Source of the DNA: Hasllibacter sp963833115 | GTDB taxonomy: Bacteria > Pseudomonadota > Alphaproteobacteria > Rhodobacterales > Rhodobacteraceae | Direction of reading: 5' to 3' | Length of the DNA: 64,000 nt | Assembly: GCA_963833115.1 (NCBI GenBank) | Contig: CAWHWS010000002.1 | Coordinates: 2,418,001-2,482,000, forward strand | In this document: positions 1-9,394 of the stretch, in pieces | Position numbering within the stretch: position 1 is the first letter of the stretch | Layout of the letters: the number at the start of each line of letters is the position of its first letter | Made by a program: the position numbers and the translations under genes | The notes under the pieces: generated by a model | What the model saw: only the letters and a program-made list of their open reading frames with translations | Databases searched by the model: none | Told to the model about the DNA's origin: nothing

Positions 1-924
1 GGCGACCTCGCGCAGGAGGGCGGCGGGATCCTCGGGGCGCGCCTCCTCGGTCGCCTCCATGCGGGCGTAATCGAGGAACGCGTCGATCATCGCCTCCATC
101 TCGAGGACGTCGCCGAGCATCGCCCCCGCTTCGGGATCGTCCATCAGGGAGAGCGCGAGCCGCATGCGCGTGAGCGGGGTGCGCAGGTCGTGGCTCACCC
201 CCGAGAGCATGAGCGTGCGCTGCTGGCCGGCGCGCTCGATGCGGCTGCGCATCTCGAGGAACGCCTGGCCGGCGGCGCGCATCTCGGTCGCGCCGCCGGG
301 GCGGTAGTCCACGTGCCGGCCCCGGCCGAACGCGGTCGCGGCGGCGGCGAGGCGGTGCACCGGGCGGAGCTGGTTCTTGAGGAACAGGTAGCTCACCCCG
401 GTCAGGACGACGCCGGCGAACACCATGATCACCAGGAGCTGGTGGGGGTTGCGAGGCGAGAGCTGGCGCCGGGGGATCGTGATCGCGAGGGGCCCGTGAC
501 GGCTCGCCACCTCGATCACCGCGCGTCTCTGACGCGGTCCGAGATCGACCGCCCGGACGCCCGTCAGTTCCTCGTCGAGCGCGGCCAGGATCGCCCGTCC
601 CGACAGGTCGTAGATCGCGCGGTAGGGGGCGACCGGACCCCCTCCCAGCCGCGCCTCGATCCGGAGGGGGCCCGCGCGCGCGGCCGCCCGCGCAGCCGCG
701 ACCTCGGCGGTCGGCGCGTCGTCCACGGCTCGGATCAGGGCGGCGACGGGGCGGGCGATGTTCGTCGTCATCTGCCGCGTGACGTCGTCGAAGAAGCGCT
801 GGATGAACGCGTAGCCGACCAGAAGCTGGATCGTCACGATCGGCAGCAGCAGGATCAGCGCGGCGCGCCCGTAGAGCCCGCGCGGCATCCGCCGCTTGAA
901 CCAGGTCGCGACCACGTCCGTCAT
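1..924 (-). CDS. EnvZ-like sensor histidine kinase, 3'-truncated by window edge
   Basis: Two-component sensor kinase of the inner membrane; 308 codons are visible and the C-terminal ATPase domain lies outside the window. Reading from ATG at 924 gives a positively charged N-terminus, a first membrane segment at about residues 15-38 (RAALILLLP), a periplasmic domain, a second membrane segment at about 155-178 (LLVIMVFAGVV), a HAMP region and a HisKA domain with the H-box VSHDLRTPL; the phospho-acceptor is His245 (codon at 190-192). The layout and the N-terminal MPRGLYGRAA sequence fit the EnvZ/OmpR family as found in Rhodobacterales. The partner response regulator is not in this window. It is divergent from the hydrolase starting at 999. 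What the sensor detects cannot be told from sequence. Confidence 0.88.
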   Translation of the reverse strand, partial: MTDVVATWFKRRMPRGLYGRAALILLLPIVTIQLLVGYAFIQRFFDDVTRQMTTNIARPVAALIRAVDDAPTAEVAAARAAARAGPLRIEARLGGGPVAPYRAIYDLSGRAILAALDEELTGVRAVDLGPRQRRAVIEVASRHGPLAITIPRRQLSPRNPHQLLVIMVFAGVVLTGVSYLFLKNQLRPVHRLAAAATAFGRGRHVDYRPGGATEMRAAGQAFLEMRSRIERAGQQRTLMLSGVSHDLRTPLTRMRLALSLMDDPEAGAMLGDVLEMEAMIDAFLDYARMEATEEARPEDPAALLREVA

Positions 925-998
925 CGCCCCGCCATAGCCCGCCGGACGCGCGATGGCGACGGCTTCCCATCGCGCGCCGCGGCCCGCATCCTGCGCGC

Positions 999-1907
999 AT
1001 GACCGATGGCTATGGGATCGAGATCGGCCGGCCCGTGCGCCTCTCGGCGGATCTGCTGCGCGTGACCTGCGGCAATCCCTCCGCGCTGACCGGGCCGGGC
1101 ACGAACAGCTACGTGATCGGCCGAGGCGCCGAGCGGGCCGTGGTCGACCCCGGGCCCGCCGGCGCGCCGATGACGGCGCATCTCGATGCGCTGCACGCGG
1201 CGCTGGACGGCGCGCGGGTCGCGGCGATCCTCGTCACCCACGCCCATCTGGACCATTCCGCCGCGGCGCCCGCCCTCGCCGCCCGCACCGGCGCGCCGAT
1301 CCATGGGTTCGGCCCCCCCGAGGCCGGACGCAGCGCCCGGATGGCCCGCCTCGCCGAGACGGTCGCCGGCGGCGAAGGGCTTGACGCCGCCTTCGCCCCC
1401 GATCGCATCCTGGCGGACGGCGCCGTGCTGCGCCTCGGCGGCGCGCAGATCGAGGCGCTGCACACGCCCGGGCATTTCGGCGGGCACCTCGCCTTCCGCA
1501 TCGGGGACGCGGTCCTGTCGGGCGACCTCGCGATGGAATGGGCGACGACCCTCGTCTCACCGCCCGATGGCGACGTGGCCGATTTCGTCGCGTCCTGCGA
1601 GCGACTGGCCCGGATGGCGCCCGCGATCCTCCACCCCGGGCACGGCGGGCCGGTGGCGGACCCGGCCGGCCGGCTCGGCGAGCTCGTCGCCCATCGCCGC
1701 GAGCGCGAGGCGCAGATCCGCGAGGCCCTGCGCGCCGCGCCCGGCACGGCAGCCGAGCTCGCCGCGCGCATCTACACCGACACGCCCGCCGCGCTCCTGC
1801 CCGCGGCCGCGCGCAACGTGCTGGCCCATCTCATCGATCTGGAGGATCGGGGCCTCGCCCGCAGCGACGGCCCCCTCGGCCCGGACGCCCCCTTCCGCGC
1901 CCCTTGA
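999..1907 (+). CDS. MBL-fold metallo-hydrolase with C-terminal winged-helix domain
   Basis: Metallo-beta-lactamase-fold hydrolase, 302 residues. The zinc-binding motif HAHLDH is at residues 81-86 and further ligands fall in HTPGHFGGH and HPGHGG. The N-terminal GPGTNSYVIG and the helical C-terminus (AELAARIYTD to LAHLIDLEDRG) match the LACTB2-like branch, which carries a small winged-helix (BLACT_WH) domain after the MBL core. Substrate is unknown; the family includes nucleases and thioesterase-like enzymes. No signal peptide, so probably cytoplasmic. It lies between the divergent sensor kinase and tRNA-Asn and appears monocistronic. Confidence 0.88.
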   Translation: MTDGYGIEIGRPVRLSADLLRVTCGNPSALTGPGTNSYVIGRGAERAVVDPGPAGAPMTAHLDALHAALDGARVAAILVTHAHLDHSAAAPALAARTGAPIHGFGPPEAGRSARMARLAETVAGGEGLDAAFAPDRILADGAVLRLGGAQIEALHTPGHFGGHLAFRIGDAVLSGDLAMEWATTLVSPPDGDVADFVASCERLARMAPAILHPGHGGPVADPAGRLGELVAHRREREAQIREALRAAPGTAAELAARIYTDTPAALLPAAARNVLAHLIDLEDRGLARSDGPLGPDAPFRAP

Positions 1908-1944
1908 CCGCCCCCCGCGCCACGGCTACCTCCGCCCCCGGTAT

Positions 1945-2019
1945 TCCGGCGTAGCTCAGCGGTAGAGCAGTTGACTGTTAATCAATTGGTCGTAGGTTCG
2001 ATCCCTACCGCCGGAGCCA
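1945..2019 (+). tRNA. tRNA-Asn(GTT)
   Basis: Complete cloverleaf of 75 nt. The acceptor stem TCCGGCG (1945-1951) pairs with CGCCGGA (2009-2015), the anticodon loop is CTGTTAA giving anticodon GTT, the T-loop is TTCGATC, and discriminator G plus an encoded CCA end the gene at 2019. Confidence 0.97.
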
Positions 2020-3503
2020 ATCCCACATAAGCCGTTGTTCCGACCGCGCTAACGCAGCTCGATCGGTCCATGGCCCAGAATGCGACACCTCGCGCGACAC
2101 ACGGGTCGCGAGACGGCCGCGCACATGGCGTCGCATACTTCATACGTAATCCGCCGAGGCTCGGACCTCGCCGTCCGCAGGGGCTCCCCGCTCGCCGCCC
2201 GGACTTTCCACGCCGCGGCGTTCTTCGCCTACTCTCCTCGAACGCACGTCCGTTCCGAGGGTCGAGGGAGGGCGGCGATCGCAGCGCGCATCGCCGACGA
2301 CCTCATCGGACCGAGCGAGGCGTGCGGGGCGGATATGCCCGAGGACAGGCAGATCGACGCGGTGATCGACACGCTCGTGCGCGCTCGGATCGAGACCGTC
2401 GAGGCGCTGCGCGAGATCGCGGGCCCCCGCGCGGCCGCCACCCGCGTGCACGAGCCTCCCGGGGAGACCCGGCGCGCGGCCCTCGTCCATGAGGACGACC
2501 GGGCGGTCCACGCTCCGCTCGAACGCAGCTTCGCGCGGCCCGGGATCGCGTCGCCGGGGGCGGCTAGGCACGTGAGCGGATCCAGCGCCGGATCGCACCG
2601 TGCCACGAAGGAGAAGGGCATCTTCGAGGCCACCGCGAAGTCTTGATGGATGGGGACGATCGGCACGACCCCGGGGAGGGTGTCGGACGAGGCGGCGACC
2701 TCCTGGCCGCGGGCCTGACCGCGGGCCGGCCCGAGCAGGCGCTCGATCCTCTCGACACCGACGAGGCGCCCGACGTCGACGCTGGGCCCGAGGCGTAGCC
2801 TCCGCACGTCGGGACGGCGTCCTTGCCATCGAGGCCGGCCAAGCCGTGACCGGCGCGGCCCTGCACGGCCCCTCGCGCGGGATGGACCCCGCGGCGCACG
2901 GCCGCGCGCCCGCCGATGACGGGGACGAGGAGATGGACGATCCACGTCGCCGAGCGCGAAGGCAGCCACGGACGGGCTCGTGCGCGCTCCGAGGTGGAAG
3001 GAGCCCGCGCGGTCGAGGCGATGGGGCGGGCCGCGCGGGTCGGCTCCACGTTTCGCCGGCGACCGGTCTGCGGCGATACCGCCACGACGGGCGACGAGGT
3101 GGAGCGGACTCTTCGCCCATCAACGAGGCGCCGTGCGCGGCGCGGCCTCGGCTCCCCGGTGATCGATCCGCCCGATGTCGCATACCCCGGCCCAGGCGAG
3201 GGCGATGACGGCGGCGCGAGCCGACGGGGTCATGGGAATGACGGGGTCATGGGATCCAGTCTATCGTCCGAGGACGAGGCCCCAGACCATCACGGGTCGT
3301 CGCGCGGCGCCGGAGGATGCCGGGAGGGGTCCGCGCCCATCGCATCGGGGGCGCCGACCTCATGAGACCATCGGACGTCCGCGGATGCCCCCAAGGCGCG
3401 CCCGTTCCGTCCGGCACGCGGAACCGAGGCGCGCCCGATCCGCTGCGCGACGAAGCGGTGCCCCTCGCCCCAGCGCCCACGTCCTTGCCGGCGCGACGCT
3501 GCG
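2020..3503. other. 1.5-kb GC-rich interval without recognisable genes
   Basis: Between tRNA-Asn and manC no reading frame on either strand shows a recognisable domain, a good ribosome-binding site or a protein-like residue mix; frames stay open on several strands at once because GC content is high. The longest, 2080-2646 (+) and 2229-2969 (-), are rich in Arg, Ala, Gly and Pro and look like chance frames. A 15-bp direct repeat, GACGGGGTCATGGGA, occurs at 3223-3237 and 3240-3254. This may be a decayed locus; no remnant is identifiable by eye. Confidence 0.5.
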
Positions 3504-4913
3504 TCAACCTCGCCCGAAATCGTCCTCCAGCCGGACGATGTCGTCCTCCTCGAGATAGGCGCCGGTCTGCACCTCGATGATCTCGACCGGGATACGTCCC
3601 GGATTGGCGAGCCGGTGCAGGCACCCCTGCGGCAGGAAGACGGACTCGTTCTCGCGCACCACGATCACCTCGCCGTCGCGCGTGACCTCCGCGGTGCCGC
3701 GCACCACCACCCAATGCTCGGCCCGGTGGTAATGGCGTTGGAGCGACAGCTTCTTGCCGGGCGCCACCTGGATGCGCTTGACCCGGAAACGCTCGCCGAG
3801 ATCCATGGTCTGGTACCAGCCCCAGGGCCTGTAGACCCGGGCTGGCGTCTCCGCCTCGGGCCGGCCCTGGGCCGCGAGCGCCGTCACGAGGCCCTTGACC
3901 TCCTGCGCGCGCGCGAGGGGCGCGACCAGCACGGCGTCGGGCGTGTCGACCACCACCAGCCCCTCGATGCCGATCGCGCAGACGAGCCGTCCGTCCGAGG
4001 CCCGCACGAGGCTGTCCCGGCTGTCGCGCGCGATGGCCCGCCCCTCGACGACGTTGCCGTCGACGTCCTTCTCGGAGAGCGCCCAGAGCTCGCGCCAGTC
4101 GCCGATGTCCGACCAGGCGAAGCCCGCCTCGATCACGAGCGCGTTGTCCGTCCGCTCCATCACGGCGCGGTCGAAGGAGATGCGAGGCGCGGCGCTCATG
4201 CCCGGCCCGACGCGCAAGGCCCCGAGGTCGTCCTCGGCCTCGGCGAGACCGTCGGAGACGGCCGCGGCGACCTGCGGCGCGAGGTGGCGGATTTCCTCGA
4301 GCCCGGCCTCCGCGCCGAAGCAGAACATGCCCGCGTTCCAGAGGCAGCCCTCGGCGATGAGCGCCTGGGCGCGCTCCTGCGTGGGCTTTTCCTCGAATGC
4401 CGCGACGCGGCGCGCGCCGGGCGCGACCTCCTCGCCCGGACGGATGTAGCCGAAGCCCGTCGCGGGACCGGTCGGCCGGATGCCGAAGGTCACCAGCGCC
4501 CCTCCGGCGGCGGCGTGCGCGGCGCGGACGGCGGCGGCGGTGAAGGCGGCGGCATCGGGCACCATGTGATCCGACGGCAGGACGACCGCGATCGCGTCCG
4601 GTCCGCGCCGCATCACGAGCGCCGCGGCGAGCGCCACCGCCGCCGCCGTGTCGCGGCCCTCGGGCTCGATCGCGATCTCGACGTCGATGCCCATGGCCTC
4701 GGCCTGATCGGCGACCATGAAGCGCCCGCCGGAGCTCGCGATCACGATCGGCCGGGCGAAGGCGCCGGGGGGGGCGACGCGTCGGAGAGTGCGTTGGAAC
4801 GGCGACTCGCCCCCCAGGATCGGGACGTGCTGCTTGGCGAAGCCCCTGCGCGAGATCGGCCAGAGCCGCGTCCCGGACCCGCCGCACAGGATCACGGGCA
4901 CAAGCTCCATCAT
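3504..4913 (-). CDS. manC: Mannose-1-phosphate guanylyltransferase / mannose-6-phosphate isomerase
   Basis: Bifunctional cytoplasmic enzyme making GDP-mannose, the donor for polysaccharide and LPS sugars. It is 469 residues, normal for the family. The nucleotidyltransferase domain begins with VILCGGSGTRLWP at residues 5-17 and contains FSEKPT-like FEEKPT and a WNAGMF motif. The C-terminal third is a cupin phosphomannose isomerase domain (RPWGWYQ, KKLSLQRHYHRAEHW, EIIEVQTG). ATG at 4913 is chosen because GGGAGGG lies about six bases upstream and the conserved N-terminus starts there; the frame stays open for 31 unconserved codons further up. No manB, glycosyltransferase or polysaccharide gene is adjacent, which is unusual: the gene stands between two gene-free stretches. 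Confidence 0.95.
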   Translation of the reverse strand: MMELVPVILCGGSGTRLWPISRRGFAKQHVPILGGESPFQRTLRRVAPPGAFARPIVIASSGGRFMVADQAEAMGIDVEIAIEPEGRDTAAAVALAAALVMRRGPDAIAVVLPSDHMVPDAAAFTAAAVRAAHAAAGGALVTFGIRPTGPATGFGYIRPGEEVAPGARRVAAFEEKPTQERAQALIAEGCLWNAGMFCFGAEAGLEEIRHLAPQVAAAVSDGLAEAEDDLGALRVGPGMSAAPRISFDRAVMERTDNALVIEAGFAWSDIGDWRELWALSEKDVDGNVVEGRAIARDSRDSLVRASDGRLVCAIGIEGLVVVDTPDAVLVAPLARAQEVKGLVTALAAQGRPEAETPARVYRPWGWYQTMDLGERFRVKRIQVAPGKKLSLQRHYHRAEHWVVVRGTAEVTRDGEVIVVRENESVFLPQGCLHRLANPGRIPVEIIEVQTGAYLEEDDIVRLEDDFGRG

Positions 4914-6243
4914 CCGAACCCTCCCCTCGCCGCGCGAGCTTGGGCGAGAACGCGCGCGAATGAAAGCATCCCGCCACGGGCATTCGCCGGTCGGTCGCGG
5001 GGACACCCTCCGGCCCGCGATGCCGATAGCGAAGAAAACGCTTGGAACGGGGCGTCGAGGTTGCCGGCCGATCGAGGCCGGAGTCGTCCGCGGGGCGCGG
5101 CCTAGGGGGATCGCGGCTCAAGTCCGGTGCGCCGCGGGGGGGGTGACCGCCGAGGCCGGGTGGCAACATGCCCGAGGCCGGCGGATGAGTGGTGGCCGAG
5201 CGTCGGACGCGCTCCGGGACCTGTGAGCCCCGGATACGTCGCGACGGGCTCCGGGCGCCTCTTCCGAACGGCCCGGAGGCCGCCATGGATGCGCGCGGCT
5301 GCGTGGCTGCGGCGGGCGGGCCCGCGCGCCGGCCAGGCGGGGAGTCGCGTCGGTAGGCTCGGTGATGCGTCCCGCCCGGCCGAGCTGGTGGATCTCGCGG
5401 ATACGCCCATCTTCGCGGAGGCCCCCAGGACGCCCCGCACGCGCCCGTCGAGCGCATCGCCGTCCAACGCCCTACCTCGAGCGCCCTCCGGGTGAAACGA
5501 GGACGCATGGTCCGAACGCGGCCGAGGCAGCGGACCGCGATCCCACGCCTCTAAAGCCTCTTGCGCCCTGCAGACGGCGCGCGCCCGCCGTTACGCGCGC
5601 ATCTGGGCCTCGAACGCGCGCTGCCGCGCGTCGTCCGAACCGGCGGCGGCCGGCAGGGGATCCCCCGGGGGCGCCTTCGGCTTCGCGCGCCCGGCGAAGC
5701 CGATCGTCGTCTCGTCGGTTCCGTGTCCATAGGGAGCGCGGCCGCGCGAGGCGCCCGCCTGTCCGCGGATGGACCGCCGACGCCGGCGGCCGGCGGTCGT
5801 CCGGGACCGGCTGCACCGGGTGCCGCCGGGGCGGCCGGCCTCCGCTTGCCTCTCGCCCAGCTCGGGGCCGCGATCATCTGCCGGTCGAGATCGGGCGGCC
5901 CATCGGGCGCGGTTCGCTCCAGATCGCGCCGTCGATCCCGATCCTCGCGGTCATGCGCGGCGCCTGCGCATCTCGCATGGTCGGGCCGGGACCCTCCCTG
6001 CGCCGCGATGAGCCGCGATTCGTCGCGGGTCGGAAGGTCTCTCGGCCGCGTCGGCCCGGACCGGGCGACGGCGTGCCGCGGGGCCGCCAGTTCGTGACCC
6101 ACTCGGGAAGGATCGACCGAGGGCGGCGCTGCCGGGGCCGCTCGGCGGGTCACCCCCGATCTGGCGACGCCGGACGAGGGCGGTGGACCGCGGTCCCCCT
6201 CCGGACGCCTTGATCGGTCGCCGGCCTCGCGCGATGGTTCGGG
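4914..6243. other. 1.3-kb GC-rich interval without recognisable genes
   Basis: This stretch upstream of manC contains only Arg/Pro/Ala-rich chance frames, for example 5362-6213 (+) and 5551-6390 (-), with no motif I recognise. It resembles the interval on the other side of manC in texture. The manC promoter should lie in the first hundred bases, but I cannot pick -35/-10 elements with confidence. Confidence 0.5.
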
Positions 6244-6576
6244 ATGGCGTCGATCTCGAGCATCCGGAACCTCGGCCCCGCAACGGAGGCGTCCTGCCTC
6301 GCCGCCGGGATCGCGGATGCCGCCGCGCTCCGCGCCTTGGGGACCGACGCGGCGTATGACAGGCTGCTCGCTGCGGGCACGCGGCCGCATTTCATCGCCT
6401 ACTACGCGCTCGAGATGGCGCTGCAGGGCCGGCCCTGGAACGATTGCCGTGGCGCCGAGAAGGCCGCCCTGCGCGCCCGGTTCGACGCCCTGGTCGCCGT
6501 GCGGGCCGCCACCACCGACGGCCCGCCCCCCGGGATCGAGGCGATCCTCGACCGGATCGGGGTCGTGCCCCGCTAG
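6244..6576 (+). CDS. TfoX/Sxy C-terminal-domain protein
   Basis: Small protein of 110 residues matching the TfoX C-terminal helical domain: the N-terminal SIRNLGPATE, the AGIADAAALRALG segment and the RPHFIAYYALEMALQGRPW segment are typical. In this family the domain may occur alone, without the N-terminal TfoX half. Some relatives take part in competence regulation in gammaproteobacteria, but that role should not be assumed here. Its stop (TAG, 6574-6576) shares the tetranucleotide CTAG with the stop of the convergent ndk. Confidence 0.82.
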   Translation: MASISSIRNLGPATEASCLAAGIADAAALRALGTDAAYDRLLAAGTRPHFIAYYALEMALQGRPWNDCRGAEKAALRARFDALVAVRAATTDGPPPGIEAILDRIGVVPR

Positions 6577-6995
6577 CCGACGAGCTCGAGGCCCGAGAAG
6601 AAGAACGCGATCTCCTCCGCGGCCGTCTCCGGCGCGTCCGAGCCGTGGACGGAGTTCTCGCCCACGCTCTGCGCGTACTCGGCGCGGATCGTGCCGGGCG
6701 CGGCGTCGGCGGGATTGGTCGCGCCCATGACCTCGCGGTTCTTGGCGATGGCGCCGTCGCCTTCGAGGACCTGCACGACCACCGGGCCGGAGGCCATGAA
6801 CTCGGTCAGCTCGCCGAAGAACGGCCGCTCGCGGTGCACCTCGTAGAACCGGCCGGCCTGATCCTGGGTCAGGTGGAGGCGCTTGGAGGCCACCACCCGC
6901 AGCCCCGCCTCCTCGAACTTGGCGACGATGGCGCCGGTGAGGTTCCGCCCGGTGGCGTCCGGCTTGATGATGGAGAGGGTGCGCTCGACGGCCAT
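6573..6995 (-). CDS. ndk: Nucleoside diphosphate kinase
   Basis: Transfers the gamma-phosphate of ATP to nucleoside diphosphates through a phosphohistidine, balancing NTP and dNTP pools in the cytoplasm. The 140-residue protein is full length. It starts ERTLSIIKPDA and carries the active-site motif NSVHGSD with His117, plus the nucleotide-binding RPFF, MGATNP and GTIRA segments. An AGGAGG-type ribosome-binding site lies just upstream of ATG at 6995. It is convergent with the TfoX-domain gene, sharing CTAG as both stops, and divergent from the VOC gene. Confidence 0.98.
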   Translation of the reverse strand: MAVERTLSIIKPDATGRNLTGAIVAKFEEAGLRVVASKRLHLTQDQAGRFYEVHRERPFFGELTEFMASGPVVVQVLEGDGAIAKNREVMGATNPADAAPGTIRAEYAQSVGENSVHGSDAPETAAEEIAFFFSGLELVG

Positions 6996-7081
6996 GACGG
7001 GCCTCCTGATGATGGGTTCGGCGCGGCGTTAGCAGGCCGGCGAAGGGGTGGAAACCCGCGCGGGCCGCCTATGTCCGGGAC

Positions 7082-7513
7082 ATGACCGCGCCCTTCCAGC
7101 CCGCCGGCGTCGACCACGTCGTCCTGTGGGTCGACGACCTGCCCGCCGCCCGCGCCTTCTACGAGGACGTCCTCGGCGCCGTCCACGCCTGGGACTTCCC
7201 CGAGATCGGCATGACCCACCTGTGGTTCGGGCCGGTGATCATCGGCCTGTGGGACCGCGCCGATCCTGGCGCCGCCCACGCCGTGCCGCCGCGCGGCACC
7301 AACATGGACCACGTGGCCCTCGCGATCGGCGCGGTGGAGCCGGAGGTCCTGCGCGCCCATCTGGCCGCCCACGGGGTCGCCGTCGAGATGGAGCTCGTCC
7401 AGACCGGCGCCCGGGGCCATGGCCGCGCGGTCTACGTGCGCGATCCGAGCGGCAATCGGATCGAGCTCAAGGGCGTGCCGATCCAGCTTCCCGAGGGGCC
7501 GGTTGACCGTTGA
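7082..7513 (+). CDS. VOC (glyoxalase/bleomycin-resistance) family protein
   Basis: Single-repeat vicinal-oxygen-chelate protein of 143 residues. It starts with GVDHVVLWVDDLPAARAFYED, in which His12 is the usual first metal ligand, has a second betaalphabetabetabeta unit beginning NMDHVALAIG, and ends with RDPSGNRIELKG, where the Glu is the last metal ligand. Such proteins may be lyases, dioxygenases or binding proteins, so substrate is undetermined. It reads in the same direction as the ABC-F gene 15 bp downstream, so the two may be co-transcribed. Confidence 0.88.
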   Translation: MTAPFQPAGVDHVVLWVDDLPAARAFYEDVLGAVHAWDFPEIGMTHLWFGPVIIGLWDRADPGAAHAVPPRGTNMDHVALAIGAVEPEVLRAHLAAHGVAVEMELVQTGARGHGRAVYVRDPSGNRIELKGVPIQLPEGPVDR

Positions 7514-7528
7514 GCCCGCCGGGCGCAC

Positions 7529-9394
7529 ATGGCGCTCATGCTCCGCATCGACGCCATCTCCTATTCCGTCGCAGGCCGGCCCTTGCTGGCCGAGGCGTCC
7601 GCCACGATCCCCGCCGGGCACAAGGTCGGGATCGTCGGGCGCAACGGGACCGGCAAGACCACGCTCTTCCGCCTCATCCGCGGCGAGATGCCCCTCGACG
7701 GCGGCGAGATCGGCGTGCCCAAGGGCGCGCGCATCGGCGGCGTCGCGCAGGAGGTCCCGTCCTCCGCGACCTCCCTCCTCGACACCGTGCTCGAGGCCGA
7801 CGCGGAGCGCGCGGCCCTCCTGGCGGAGGCGGAGACGGCGACCGACCCCGCCCGCATCGCCGACGTGCAGACGCGCCTCGCCGACATCGACGCCTGGTCC
7901 GCCGAGGGCCGCGCGAGCGCGATCCTCAAGGGCCTGGGCTTCCCGCCGGAGGACCAGGGCAACCCGTGCAGCGCCTATTCCGGCGGCTGGCGGATGCGGG
8001 TCGCCCTCGCCGGGGTGCTCTTCGCGCAGCCGGACATCCTGCTGCTGGACGAGCCGACCAACTATCTCGACCTCGAGGGCGCGCTCTGGCTCGAGGCCTA
8101 TCTCGCGCGCTACCCCCACACGGTGCTCGTCATCTCGCACGACCGCGCCCTCCTCAACCGGGCGGTCGGGCACATCCTGCACCTCGAGGACCGCAAGCTC
8201 ACCCTCTACTCGGGCGGCTACGACACGTTCGCGCGCACCCGCGCCGAGCGGCTGGCCGTGGCGGAAGCGGAATCGCGCAAGCAGGAAGCCCGCCGCGCCC
8301 ATCTGCAGAGCTTCGTCGACCGGTTCCGCGCCAAGGCCTCCAAGGCGACGCAGGCGCAGTCGCGCCTCAAGATGCTCTCCAAGATGACGCCGATCAGCTC
8401 GCCGCAGGAGGCCGCCCTCGCGCGCTTCACCTTCCCCCAGCCCGAGGAGCTCTCCCCGCCCATCGTCGCGACGCAATCGGCCAGCACCGGCTATGGCGAG
8501 ACGACGATCCTGGCGAAGATGGACCTGCGCATCGACCAGGACGACCGGATCGCCCTCCTGGGCCGGAACGGGCAAGGCAAGTCGACCCTCTCGAAGATGC
8601 TGTCCGATCGGCTGGAGGTCATGGGCGGCCGGATGACGAAATCCTCCAAGCTGCGGATCGGCTACTTCGCCCAGCATCAGGTGGACGAGCTGCATGTCGA
8701 GGAGACGCCCCTCGACCACCTGCGCCGCGAGCGCCCGGGCGAGGCGCCGCCCAAGCTGCGCGCCCGGCTCGCCTCATTCGGCCTGACCGCCGACCAGGCG
8801 GATACGGCCGTCGGCAGCCTCTCCGGCGGGCAGAAGGCGCGCCTGTCGCTCCTGCTGGCGACGCTCCCCGCGCCGCACATGCTGATCCTCGACGAGCCGA
8901 CCAACCACCTCGACATCGAGAGCCGGGAGGCGCTGGTCGAGGCGCTGACCGCCTATTCGGGCGCGGTCATCCTCGTCAGCCACGACATGCACCTGCTGTC
9001 GCTGGTGGCGGACCGGCTCTGGCTCGTGGATGGCGGCCGCGTGGCGCCCTACGAGGGCGATCTGGAGAGCTATCGCGACATGCTCCTCAAGGGCGATCCG
9101 CCGGCCCGGAAGGCGGCGGAGAAGGGCAAGCCCAAGCCGCCCCGTCCCTCGCGGGACCAGGTCCAGGCGATGCGCGCCGAGCTGCGCCGCGCGGAGGACC
9201 GCGTGGGCAAGCTCAACGTCATGGCCGAGAAGCTGTCCAGGCGCCTGGCCGACCCCGCGCTCTACGAGGACGGCCGCGTCGGCGAGATGGAGGTCTGGCA
9301 GAAGAAGTACGCCGAGGTGTCGGAGGCCCTGGAGCGGGCGGAGGGTCTCTGGCTCGCGGCGGAGGAGAAGCTGACCGCCGCCACGGCAGCCTGA
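7529..9394 (+). CDS. ABC-F family ATP-binding protein (Uup/EttA-like)
   Basis: Cytoplasmic ATPase of 621 residues with two ABC domains and no membrane part, typical of ABC-F translation factors. Domain 1 has Walker A GRNGTGKTTL at about residue 36, signature YSGGW and LLLDEPTNYLD. A charged linker with FRAKASKATQAQSRLKML follows. Domain 2 has Walker A GRNGQGKSTL near residue 345, signature LSGGQKARLSL and LILDEPTNHLD. A coiled C-terminal tail is present. Members act at the ribosomal E-site, resolve stalls or assist assembly; which subtype this is cannot be settled here. ATG at 7538 is an alternative start. Its TGA overlaps the next gene's ATG. Confidence 0.94.
   Translation: MALMLRIDAISYSVAGRPLLAEASATIPAGHKVGIVGRNGTGKTTLFRLIRGEMPLDGGEIGVPKGARIGGVAQEVPSSATSLLDTVLEADAERAALLAEAETATDPARIADVQTRLADIDAWSAEGRASAILKGLGFPPEDQGNPCSAYSGGWRMRVALAGVLFAQPDILLLDEPTNYLDLEGALWLEAYLARYPHTVLVISHDRALLNRAVGHILHLEDRKLTLYSGGYDTFARTRAERLAVAEAESRKQEARRAHLQSFVDRFRAKASKATQAQSRLKMLSKMTPISSPQEAALARFTFPQPEELSPPIVATQSASTGYGETTILAKMDLRIDQDDRIALLGRNGQGKSTLSKMLSDRLEVMGGRMTKSSKLRIGYFAQHQVDELHVEETPLDHLRRERPGEAPPKLRARLASFGLTADQADTAVGSLSGGQKARLSLLLATLPAPHMLILDEPTNHLDIESREALVEALTAYSGAVILVSHDMHLLSLVADRLWLVDGGRVAPYEGDLESYRDMLLKGDPPARKAAEKGKPKPPRPSRDQVQAMRAELRRAEDRVGKLNVMAEKLSRRLADPALYEDGRVGEMEVWQKKYAEVSEALERAEGLWLAAEEKLTAATAA

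Noticed and set aside
1945..2100. tRNA-Asn as an integration site with a downstream element
   Set aside because: No integrase, no duplicated tRNA 3' end and no mobile-element gene could be recognised in the spacer that follows.
2080..2646. 188-codon plus-strand frame in the first gene-free spacer
   Set aside because: No ribosome site, no domain, and overlapping open frames of similar length on both strands; residue mix is typical of chance frames.
3615..5105. Long open frame (496 codons) antisense to manC
   Set aside because: manC is unambiguous on the opposite strand; the antisense frame is a product of GC-rich codon structure and has no family-like features.
5362..6213. 283-codon plus-strand frame upstream of the TfoX-domain gene
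   Set aside because: Extreme Arg/Pro/Gly content and no recognisable motif; competing open frames occur on both strands.
7510..9393. Long frame running through the ABC-F gene into marC
   Set aside because: Only the part from 9394 is protein-like (MarC); the earlier part is the +1 shadow of the ABC-F gene.
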